This document shows, piece after piece, positions 1 through 6,619 of a DNA stretch of 8,602 nucleotides. Made by a program: the position numbers and the translations under genes. Location of the stretch: assembly GCA_003452965.1 (NCBI GenBank), contig DMMW01000061.1, positions 37,202 through 45,803 on the forward strand, written 5' to 3'. Every line of letters begins with the position of its first letter. The stretch's first letter is position 1. The notes under the pieces were generated by a model. It saw nothing but the letters and a program-made list of their open reading frames with translations. It was not told the DNA's origin and did no database searches. Origin of the DNA: Elusimicrobiota bacterium (GTDB lineage: Bacteria > Elusimicrobiota > UBA8919).

Positions 1-67
1 AATATATAATAAACCGTCATTCATCTGGAATCTACATAAAATAAGGTAAAAAGGTAGAGAGATTACT
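1..67 (+). promoter_or_regulatory. Leader of the first gene, possible -10 box
   Basis: This is non-coding sequence before the first gene. It contains a perfect TATAAT at 5-10, but the matching -35 region would lie outside the window, and such a hexamer is common by chance in AT-rich DNA. A purine-rich AGAGAG at 56-61 ends 6 nt before the ATG at 68 and is the likely, rather weak, ribosome binding site. Whether a further cluster gene lies upstream cannot be seen. Confidence 0.25.
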
Positions 68-1513
68 ATGAAAATCATATTGTTGTTTCCTAAATGGACG
101 CTTGATTATGGAATATTTGCACATTTTGCAAAAAAGGCGTCTACATGGCCTCCGTTAAATTTGGCATATCTTGCTGCATTAGCGGAAAAGATGGGACATG
201 AAGTAAAAATTATTGACGGCCAGGTTGAAGATATTTCACTAGAAAAAATGATAAATCAGGTATTGGACTTCAAACCTGATATTATCGGTATAACAGCAAC
301 AACACCCTTTTTCCATCTGGCATGCAAACTTGCAAAAGGCATAAAAAAAACGAACGATAATACTCCCATAGTAATCGGGGGACCTCATGTAACCGTGCTG
401 CGAGAGGAAGCATTTGAACCTTGTTTTGACTATGCTTTTATCGGTGAAGCAGATGATTCCTGGCCTAAATTCCTAAAGGAATACGAAAGCGGAGGAAACA
501 TACACAATGTCAAAGGCATACTATTAAGGGATAAAGATGGAATTAAATTTACAGGACCCGCACAAACAATTGACGACTTGGATTCCTTGCCTTTACCATC
601 CAGACATCTGCTAAAAATGAATAAATACAAACTTGGAACATTGAAAGGAAATTTGAACTTCGCGACTATTATACCAACAAGAGGATGTCCTTATAAATGC
701 ATATTCTGTAACACTAAAATTATGGGAAATAGGGTTAGAAAACGCTTGCCCGAATCCGTAGTATCCGAAATCAAGTCAGTAAAAGAATGTTTCAACATCA
801 AGCATTTTGTTTTACTGGCTGACAACCTTACTCTTGACAGGGCATATATCCTAAAAATATGTGATTTAATTGAAAAGGAAAATCTGAATATAACATTTGA
901 AGGAGGCACCCGCGCAAACCTTGTTGATGACGAACTTATTGCAAAACTGGTCAGAGCCGGAATGATACGACTTGGTTTCGGACTTGAATCCGCGGATGAA
1001 AACATCCGCCAAATTATTAGAAAAGAAGTGCCTCTTAAATATTATGATGAAGCCAACAGGTTAACAAACAAATACGGAGTGGAAACATTAAGCTCCTGTA
1101 TGATAGGATTACCTGGAGAAACGGTTGAGACGGTATGTAAAACACTGGCTTTTTTAAGAAACTCACGCGAAATTAAACAGGCTAATATAAGCATCGCTAT
1201 ACCTTATCCCGGCACAGAATTATATGAAATGGCAAAAAATGAAAAGCACGGATTAAAAATAGTATACAATGATTTCTCAAAATTCCTTCGTTATAATTGT
1301 GCGGTAATGCAGGTAGGCAACCTATCGCCGAACGACCTGATATTAATACAAAATGACGCTTTTGTGAGTATATATTTTGCTCCGTGGAGATGGCTGCCTA
1401 TGATTAAAAAATCGGGTATAGGCAGTATTTTTCTAATGTTTTCCCGCTTAATAAAAAGTATTTTTAAAGGAAAAATAAACTTTATTACTAATAAGCCGAG
1501 AAAAAAAAGATAA
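68..1513 (+). CDS. B12-binding domain radical SAM protein (first of three)
   Basis: Predicted cobalamin- and [4Fe-4S]-dependent radical SAM enzyme of 481 residues, the usual length for the BchE/HpnJ-like class. Residues 1-140 form a Rossmann-like B12-binding domain (start MKIILLFP, then PPLNLAYLAALAEKMGHEV, FKPDIIGI and GGPH at 104-107); no DxHxxG motif is seen, as is usual for this class. The radical SAM core follows, with the cluster-binding CxxxCxxC at Cys207, Cys211 and Cys214 inside RGCPYKCIFC, then LADNLT, GFGLES, GLPGE and PYPGTELYE. The last 60 residues hold an aromatic and hydrophobic stretch (FAPWRWLP) and end in a basic tail (PRKKR), which could allow membrane contact. The family fits C-methylation, ring formation or other radical C-C chemistry; the substrate cannot be told. 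The next gene begins 15 bp downstream, so the two are probably co-transcribed. Confidence 0.9.
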   Translation: MKIILLFPKWTLDYGIFAHFAKKASTWPPLNLAYLAALAEKMGHEVKIIDGQVEDISLEKMINQVLDFKPDIIGITATTPFFHLACKLAKGIKKTNDNTPIVIGGPHVTVLREEAFEPCFDYAFIGEADDSWPKFLKEYESGGNIHNVKGILLRDKDGIKFTGPAQTIDDLDSLPLPSRHLLKMNKYKLGTLKGNLNFATIIPTRGCPYKCIFCNTKIMGNRVRKRLPESVVSEIKSVKECFNIKHFVLLADNLTLDRAYILKICDLIEKENLNITFEGGTRANLVDDELIAKLVRAGMIRLGFGLESADENIRQIIRKEVPLKYYDEANRLTNKYGVETLSSCMIGLPGETVETVCKTLAFLRNSREIKQANISIAIPYPGTELYEMAKNEKHGLKIVYNDFSKFLRYNCAVMQVGNLSPNDLILIQNDAFVSIYFAPWRWLPMIKKSGIGSIFLMFSRLIKSIFKGKINFITNKPRKKR

Positions 1514-1518
1514 TACTC

Positions 1519-1523
1519 AGGAG
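1519..1523 (+). promoter_or_regulatory. Ribosome binding site for the TPP alpha subunit
   Basis: AGGAG lies 5 nt before the ATG at 1529, in the 15-bp gap after the first gene. It is the clearest Shine-Dalgarno site in the first half of the window and fixes this start. Confidence 0.75.
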
Positions 1524-1528
1524 ATATA

Positions 1529-2434
1529 ATGCGATCTTCTAATTTTGGCATAATTCCAAATATTTCAAAATCTTTTGAAACCGGACTCTTGCTTGATATA
1601 TTCCGACGAATATGTTTCAGCAGATATTTTGATTTAGGCCTGATTAATGCCGCAAATGAAAAGCTGGTTACTAGCATGGTATATCTTTCATTGGGACAGG
1701 AATCTATTTCAGCGGCATTGTCGAAAGCAATTCCTGAATATTTAATATTCGCACAGCACAGGTGTCATGATACCTACCTGTCTTTCGGCGGCAATCCCGA
1801 AAAACTAAGAGATGAGCTATTATGTCTGCCAAGCGGTTCAAGCAAAGGACGGGCAGGTTCTAACTGCCTGCAATGTTTTGAAAACAATGTTTCAATGTTC
1901 GGCCATCACGGATTAATCGGGGAAAATGTTCCACTCGGAGTCGGAGCCGCATTGGGCAGCGGAAAACCGGTAGTCTGTATTTTCGGTGATGGAGCAGCTG
2001 AAGAAGATTATGTTTTTTCCGCTATGGGATTTGCTGTAACGCATAAACTGCCGGTACTATTCGTCTGTGAAGACAATAATTTATCAATTTTAACGACTGT
2101 CGAAGTAAGACGTTCTTGGAGTGTAACAAATGTGGCAAAAGCGTTAGGGATGCCGGGTATAGACATCACCGATGACCCATGGACAATTTACAAAAAAACG
2201 CAGGAACTGAAAAACAATCTTCCTGCATTTATTAATATTTACACCTGCAGGGCGCGTTGGCATGTCGGAACCGGCATTGATAATCCGCCTGAATGGGACA
2301 GGTTTAAAATAGTCAAAGACGAATTGAATGGTTTGGGCCTTTCAGACCAAATCGCAAAAATTGAGGAAGAGGCAAAAACTTCAATGGAAAAATTATGGGA
2401 CAAAAAACTGTTGCAGAAACTATCAAAGAAATAA
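1529..2434 (+). CDS. TPP-dependent E1 component, alpha subunit-like
   Basis: Alpha (pyrophosphate-binding) half of a split TPP enzyme of the 2-oxoacid dehydrogenase E1/acetoin dehydrogenase class, 301 residues, slightly shorter than the usual 320-360. The TPP motif is clear: GDG at 153-155, 27 residues, then NN at 183-184, which bind the Mg2+-diphosphate. LGQES (55-59), HRCH (77-80, matching the YRAH segment that holds the diphosphate) and the loop histidine His245 in RWHVG are kept. Two positions differ from human PDH E1-alpha by my hand alignment: Tyr52 stands where the active-site His of HLYDGQE lies, and Cys113 where the His of GKGGSMH lies. No lipoyl E2 or E3 gene is present, so membership of a classical dehydrogenase complex is doubtful; carboligation, two-carbon transfer or decarboxylation is more likely (inference). 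It partners the overlapping next gene. Confidence 0.88.
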   Translation: MRSSNFGIIPNISKSFETGLLLDIFRRICFSRYFDLGLINAANEKLVTSMVYLSLGQESISAALSKAIPEYLIFAQHRCHDTYLSFGGNPEKLRDELLCLPSGSSKGRAGSNCLQCFENNVSMFGHHGLIGENVPLGVGAALGSGKPVVCIFGDGAAEEDYVFSAMGFAVTHKLPVLFVCEDNNLSILTTVEVRRSWSVTNVAKALGMPGIDITDDPWTIYKKTQELKNNLPAFINIYTCRARWHVGTGIDNPPEWDRFKIVKDELNGLGLSDQIAKIEEEAKTSMEKLWDKKLLQKLSKK

Positions 2435-3294
2435 CCAGAAAGCATCTTGAGGAAAATAACGGATTGCTACTCGGCGAATCTATAAGCGCCGTAGGATGGG
2501 TAAACAATACCGTCCCTAATTGTAAAGGGATTGTAGAACTTCCAATGACGGACGTTGCAGGTGCAGGTATTGCCGTAGGAACAGCATTGGTAAATAGACG
2601 ACCTATTTTTGTAATAAGATTCCAGGATTTTCTTATTCTTAACGGAAGCCCTTTAATATTCTTTGCTGCAAAAATAAAGGAACTGCATGGCAAGTGCGCC
2701 CCAATATTCGTCAGGGCAATCGGTGCGGAAGGACTTGGACCCGTCCATTCTGGTGTTTTGCACAGCATTTTTATGCATTTTCCCGGTTTTCGGGTCTGCT
2801 CACCGATGACACCTGCAGAATATATTGAAGCATGGGAAGATTTTATAAAACACGATGACCCGATGATATGTAGTGAACATCGGACAAGTTATTTAAATAC
2901 CGCTGAAATGAAAAATGTATTGAAAAAAAACGCCGACGTAACTCTATATGCAATATCTTCGGCAAGATTTGAAGCAATTAAAGCGGCCGAATTATTAGAA
3001 AAGGAAGGAATAATCAGTAATATAGTTCATATTATGTGGTTAAAACCGTTTAAAATTACGAACGGTATGACAAAACCTTTACACCAATCTAAGCTCGGAT
3101 TGGTTATAGATTCCGGTTATGAAATAGCCGGAGCATCCCGCTCAATTGCATATGAATTAAATCAAGCTACCGGATGCTGTGTCAAGGCACTGGGTTTATT
3201 TGATAGGACAAAATGTCTTTGTCCCGAACTTCAAAATAAAACCCCAGATGCTAATAGGATATGCGAAACCGTAAAAAACATGATAAACGGTTAA
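2395..3294 (+). CDS. TPP-dependent E1/transketolase-like beta subunit
   Basis: Beta half of the split TPP enzyme, 299 residues. Residues 1-170 are the pyrimidine-binding domain: LLLGES at 24-29, then the P-x-x-x segment at 50-53 followed by AGIAVGTAL, then the conserved active-site His118 in GPVHSG and HFPGFRVCSPMTPAEY. Residues about 175-299 are the transketolase C-terminal domain (VTLYAISS, LEKEGIISNIVHIMWLKPF, LVIDSGYE). In E1-beta proteins the residue after PIS is the Glu that activates the TPP aminopyrimidine; here it is Asp53 (codon GAC at 2551-2553). The ATG at 2395 is preferred because the reading starting there gives a full family N-terminus. It lies 40 bp inside the alpha gene with only a weak GGA upstream, so translation is probably coupled to that of the alpha subunit. 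An acyl or ketol transfer role is inferred, not shown. Confidence 0.87.
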   Translation: MGQKTVAETIKEITRKHLEENNGLLLGESISAVGWVNNTVPNCKGIVELPMTDVAGAGIAVGTALVNRRPIFVIRFQDFLILNGSPLIFFAAKIKELHGKCAPIFVRAIGAEGLGPVHSGVLHSIFMHFPGFRVCSPMTPAEYIEAWEDFIKHDDPMICSEHRTSYLNTAEMKNVLKKNADVTLYAISSARFEAIKAAELLEKEGIISNIVHIMWLKPFKITNGMTKPLHQSKLGLVIDSGYEIAGASRSIAYELNQATGCCVKALGLFDRTKCLCPELQNKTPDANRICETVKNMING

Positions 3295-3303
3295 TATATT
3301 AGA

Positions 3304-5094
3304 ATGAAAACAAATATAAATAACGAAGCTATATCCAAAAAACTTACTGCAACTTTTAAAAAAGGAAGTTGTAATCGTGTACTGTTATTGAATCCGCCTC
3401 AGTTCCCATCGGAGGTAATTGATATCAGCATGGCAAAAAATTTGCGGTACTTCGCCAATCCGCCATACGGTATAGGACTTTTAACAAGTAAATTGTTAAG
3501 CAAAGGTTACGAAGTGAATTTGCTGGATATTAATTATGAAATACTTTTTTACATTCATACAAATGAAGAAAATTTGATAAATATTGATTCCTTAACAGAC
3601 TCATGGAAAGAAAAGCTCAAACAAAAAATAGAATCCTTCAAACCGGATATTATCGGTATCAGCTGCATGTTCACGACTATTAAAGATATGAAAGAAGTAT
3701 CTTCATTCGTTAAATCCTGCGATGAAAACCTACCTGTTTTTGCAGGTGGAGCGTCACTTATCCATAATACGGAATCAATACTAAGGGATTGTGAATCTAT
3801 TGATTTTATTAGCCTATTTGAAGGCGACATCGTTTTTAGTGATTATTTGGATTTTGTAAACGGCAAGTTAGATGCAACATACATTAAACAAATTGCTACA
3901 ATCATAGATAATAAATATATAGCAATAGAAGAACGCAGCATACCGAAAGGAAAAGATATAGATTCACCGCCTAATTATCTTAACCTGCCGATTGAGAAAT
4001 ACAGTTCATTCGGTGAAATCGGGGCATATAGATTCTGGCGGGCTCCGAACGCAAAGGTTGCAACAGCCATTTCTAATAGGGGTTGCAGCGGACACTGTTC
4101 TTTTTGCGGTGTCAGGAGTTTTAACGGACCTGGCGTGCGTTCGCGTGATATAAATGCGGTTGCGGATGAAATAGAATCAATGAAACAAAATTACGGCATC
4201 AGTCATATAATGTGGCTGGATGACGACCTTTTTTTCAACGAGAAAAGGGCAATTCGCTTATTTGACGAAATTGCCAGAAGAAAACTAAATATTACATGGG
4301 ATGCTACTAACGGGGTAATCGCCGCTGAAATATCGGATGAACTTATTGATATCGCTGTGAAATCAGGATGTATCGGTCTCAATATTGGAATAGAATCCGG
4401 AAATCCCTATATACTGCGTAAAATTAACAAACCTTCAACAATAGATGACTTCAAACATGCGGCAAAAATACTCAACAAATATCAGCAAATTTTTACAAAG
4501 GGCTTTCTAATAATAGGTTTTCCTGATGAAACTTTAAGTCAGATTCAGGACACTATAAATTTTGCAAAAGAATTGGCACTGGATTGGTACACGGTGCAAT
4601 CATTATGCCCATTTCCGGCAACAAAAATCTATTCTGAAATATTGGAAAAGCAACAGTCAAAAAAGGATTCTTCGGTTCCAACAATGTTAGAATATGGTTC
4701 AAGCCATATGGGAACAAAACGTTTGATTGAAAGAAAACAAAAGAAACAGGCAAAAGATTTCTACGATTTATTTGAAGAGAATCTAGAAATAGTTCCAGAG
4801 AAAGAAATTATGAATGACGTGTGGTTTCTTACTGACTACAGAATAAATTATGAAATACTGTTGAAAGAAAATTCCCATCCGAGATTGATAAAATTTAAAA
4901 GGTTTTTATCGGATATCGCAGACAGGATAACATCTGAAAATCCTCTTGCTAATCTTTTTCTCGGAATAGTAGAAAAAAAATTGGGTAATCTTGAAGAATC
5001 CGATAAACGCAAAATGTTGTCAAAAGGATTCCTTGATAATTCTGATTTTTGGTCAAAGCGATTTATTGCATTAGGTCTGGACAAATTATATTGA
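3304..5094 (+). CDS. Large B12-binding domain radical SAM protein (second of three)
   Basis: Radical SAM enzyme of 596 residues, about 100 longer than its two relatives here. An N-terminal B12-binding domain spans about residues 24-190 (NRVLLLNPPQFP, YGIGLLTSKLLSKGYEV, FKPDIIGISC); the usual GGPH is GGAS at 148-151. The CxxxCxxC lies at Cys261, Cys265 and Cys268 (RGCSGHCSFCG), followed by WLDDDLFF, GLNIGIESGN and GFPDE of the SAM-binding barrel. From about residue 440 comes a region absent from the other two: a lysine-rich stretch (RKQKKQAKDFYDLFEENLEI), then a helical tail with ANLFLGIVEKKLGN near 555-570 that hints at a TPR-like or helical-bundle fold. The gene starts 9 bp after the TPP beta gene with no strong Shine-Dalgarno, so translation may depend on reinitiation. 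Substrate unknown; C-methylation or radical C-C chemistry is the family expectation. Confidence 0.88.
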   Translation: MKTNINNEAISKKLTATFKKGSCNRVLLLNPPQFPSEVIDISMAKNLRYFANPPYGIGLLTSKLLSKGYEVNLLDINYEILFYIHTNEENLINIDSLTDSWKEKLKQKIESFKPDIIGISCMFTTIKDMKEVSSFVKSCDENLPVFAGGASLIHNTESILRDCESIDFISLFEGDIVFSDYLDFVNGKLDATYIKQIATIIDNKYIAIEERSIPKGKDIDSPPNYLNLPIEKYSSFGEIGAYRFWRAPNAKVATAISNRGCSGHCSFCGVRSFNGPGVRSRDINAVADEIESMKQNYGISHIMWLDDDLFFNEKRAIRLFDEIARRKLNITWDATNGVIAAEISDELIDIAVKSGCIGLNIGIESGNPYILRKINKPSTIDDFKHAAKILNKYQQIFTKGFLIIGFPDETLSQIQDTINFAKELALDWYTVQSLCPFPATKIYSEILEKQQSKKDSSVPTMLEYGSSHMGTKRLIERKQKKQAKDFYDLFEENLEIVPEKEIMNDVWFLTDYRINYEILLKENSHPRLIKFKRFLSDIADRITSENPLANLFLGIVEKKLGNLEESDKRKMLSKGFLDNSDFWSKRFIALGLDKLY

Positions 5095-5101
5095 AAACAA
5101 T

Positions 5102-5137
5102 GGTTGTCATTCCTGCAAAAGCAGGAATCCAGACCTG
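5102..5137. repeat. REP-like palindromic repeat (GTCATTCCTGC / GCAGGAATCCAG)
   Basis: A perfect 8-bp stem, ATTCCTGC at 5109-5116 and GCAGGAAT at 5121-5128, closes a 4-nt AAAA loop, flanked by TTGTC and CCAGACCTG. This strongly resembles the dispersed 'GTCATTCCCGC(G)AAAGCGGGAATCCAG' palindromes found in many copies in numerous bacterial genomes; that link is from memory of such repeats. Only one half-element is seen, without the mirrored CTGGATTCC...GAATGACA partner often found with it, and no second copy lies in the window. Confidence 0.6.
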
Positions 5138-5142
5138 TTTTT
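5117..5142 (+). terminator. Terminator-like hairpin with flanking A and T tracts
   Basis: AAAAGCAGG at 5117-5125 can pair with CCTGTTTTT at 5134-5142 across an 8-nt loop (AATCCAGA): eight Watson-Crick pairs and one G-T pair, with the run of five T at the 3' side. This is the A-tract/T-tract shape of an intrinsic terminator, 23 bp after the stop codon of the second B12 radical SAM gene. The GC part of the stem is only 4 bp, so it may be weak. It competes with the repeat hairpin at 5109-5128, since both use GCAGG. Confidence 0.4.
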
Positions 5143-5210
5143 ACAATGGAATCCCTTAACAGCTAAAGAGTTATCTATCTCATAAACATTAACAGATTGT
5201 CCCTATTTTA

Positions 5211-5215
5211 AGAGG
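5211..5215 (+). promoter_or_regulatory. Ribosome binding site for the HemN-like gene
   Basis: AGAGG lies 8 nt before the ATG at 5224, ideal spacing, and fixes this start. Between the hairpin and this site (5143-5210) I find isolated TTAACA hexamers at 5156-5161 and 5189-5194 but no -10 box at fitting distance, so no promoter is called. Confidence 0.7.
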
Positions 5216-5223
5216 TTATAAAA

Positions 5224-6597
5224 ATGAACGATATAGCAGAAGATATTATATTAAAAAAATACGACATATATGCGGATGATTACTCGGATTATCCGCATAA
5301 AAGCAATTGGTCTAAAGAATTCGGCGACAAGGAATACCGCACCGCTTTAAATGAAACTTTTTCATCTAAAAATCAATCACCAACACTGCTTTACGTGCAT
5401 ATTCCATTTTGTAGAACATTATGTTATTACTGCATTTGCCATAAAGAAATAACTTCCGATTACAATAAGATACTGGACCATTTCAATAATTATCTCAGCA
5501 AAGAACTGAAGATACTCAATCAATTCCTGAAAGAAAACTCTCTCAATCCTAATTTTAAAGAAATATTTTTGGGGGGAGGAAGCCCTACATTATTGGAAAA
5601 ATCCGAATTTGACAGATTAATTGAATTAATAAGCGAGTTCTGCAATATTAAAAATTTAGATAGATTTTGCATTGAAGTAGATCCAAGAACCTGTTCCCCG
5701 GAAAAACTGGAATACTATATTCAAAAAGGCATAAATAATATTTCTATCGGAATTCAGGATTTTGACCACAAAGTTCAAAAAGCTGTAAATAGGGTGCAAC
5801 CGGTTGAATTAGTTAAAAGATTACTAACCCCGGATATACGCAAAGTAATTAAAAGTATAAATTTTGATTTTCTTGTTGGACTTCCTTTTCAAACGGAATC
5901 TTCTATTGAAAAAACCATGAAACAAACTGTTGAACTGAATCCGGACCGCATTTCTTTTTGTTTTTTCCATTATACGACAAAATTCCATTCTCATATGAAA
6001 TTACTGGAAAAAGACATACCGGATTTTGCCCAAAGAAAAAGAATTTTTATAACTGGAGTAAATTATCTTCTTAATAATGGCTATATAAGAACTGGTTTTG
6101 AGCATTTTGCAAAAGCTGACGATATTGTGGCAAAATCTATACGAGAAAAAAAAGCCACTTATACATCGCTTGGCGCGATAGGTAAAACGACAAACGTCAT
6201 AGCAATTGGACGTTCCGGACACAGCATACTTGAAGACAATTATTTAATCCAGAATTTTTACGAGCAGGATTTATATGCAACCGCACTTTCAAAAAATGAG
6301 TTTCCTATTTACAGAGGCAAGAAACTGACCAAGGATGATGCATTAAGAAGATATATAATAAGGCAATTAAAAACCTATTTTGCGATTAGTATTCCGTATA
6401 TCGAAAACCGCATTAATGAATCTTTTAAAAATTATTTTAAAAATGAAATTGATTTAATGAACGAGTTTATTAATGATGATCTTGTTCATATATCGGCTGA
6501 AGAAGTTGCAATTACAGAAAAAGGCAAATTATTTACGGATCTTATAGCCAGCATTTTTGATAATTATCTAACTCATGAAGGGTATCCCGGAACTTGA
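5224..6597 (+). CDS. HemN-family radical SAM protein (coproporphyrinogen dehydrogenase-like)
   Basis: 457 residues, the same length as E. coli HemN and nearly collinear with it. YVHIPFC leads into the HemN-type CxxxCxxCxC at Cys63, Cys67, Cys70 and Cys72. GGGSPT (117-122), IEVDPR (150-155), GIQDFDHKVQKAVNR, LVGLPFQT, ELNPDRIS and FEHFAKADD follow the HemN order, and the C-terminal HemN_C winged-helix region (LTKDDALRRYII to ITEKGKLFTDLIASIFDNYL) is complete. Iron-sulfur and SAM binding therefore look intact. Differences lie where HemN meets its porphyrinogen: PRYTSYP is ADDYSDYP at 17-24, FNYAHLP is FCFFHYT, and the FQGYTT segment is replaced near 314-319 by TSLGAI. It may be an ordinary HemN of a divergent lineage, but with no other heme gene here and three B12 radical SAM neighbours, a paralogue recruited to a different substrate is at least as likely. 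Family assignment is firm; reaction is uncertain. Confidence 0.85.
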   Translation: MNDIAEDIILKKYDIYADDYSDYPHKSNWSKEFGDKEYRTALNETFSSKNQSPTLLYVHIPFCRTLCYYCICHKEITSDYNKILDHFNNYLSKELKILNQFLKENSLNPNFKEIFLGGGSPTLLEKSEFDRLIELISEFCNIKNLDRFCIEVDPRTCSPEKLEYYIQKGINNISIGIQDFDHKVQKAVNRVQPVELVKRLLTPDIRKVIKSINFDFLVGLPFQTESSIEKTMKQTVELNPDRISFCFFHYTTKFHSHMKLLEKDIPDFAQRKRIFITGVNYLLNNGYIRTGFEHFAKADDIVAKSIREKKATYTSLGAIGKTTNVIAIGRSGHSILEDNYLIQNFYEQDLYATALSKNEFPIYRGKKLTKDDALRRYIIRQLKTYFAISIPYIENRINESFKNYFKNEIDLMNEFINDDLVHISAEEVAITEKGKLFTDLIASIFDNYLTHEGYPGT

Positions 6598-6610
6598 AAT
6601 CGGGACTTAT

Positions 6611-6615
6611 GAAGG
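6611..6615 (+). promoter_or_regulatory. Ribosome binding site deciding the start of the third B12 radical SAM gene
   Basis: GAAGG sits 4 nt before the ATG at 6620. The upstream in-frame ATG at 6575 has no purine-rich site before it (CTAACTC), so 6620 is the preferred start, giving a 22-bp gap after the HemN-like gene instead of a 23-bp overlap. Confidence 0.5.
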
Positions 6616-6619
6616 TTAT

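Noticed and set aside
16..32. GTCATTCATCTGGAATC resembling a degenerate copy of the repeat at 5102-5137
   Set aside because: Only the outer GTCATTC and GGAATC agree; the GC stem is missing and pairing is just 4 bp, so it is within chance for AT-rich DNA.
691..1005. Minus-strand open frame of about 104 codons opposite the first radical SAM gene, and the similar minus-strand frames across the window
   Set aside because: They are antisense to genes with clear domain motifs, show low-complexity composition, and have no recognisable domain of their own.
2313..2768. Minus-strand open frame of 151 codons opposite the TPP alpha/beta junction
   Set aside because: It lies wholly across two genes with strong family motifs and has no recognisable domain, so it is a shadow frame.
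5142..5147. TACAAT as a -10 box for the HemN-like gene
   Set aside because: No -35-like hexamer lies 16-18 bp upstream; the nearest, TTGTCA at 5104-5109, is 32 bp away.
5224..6597. Calling this gene hemN outright
   Set aside because: The family is certain, but three substrate-side segments differ from HemN and no heme gene lies nearby, so the symbol was left empty.
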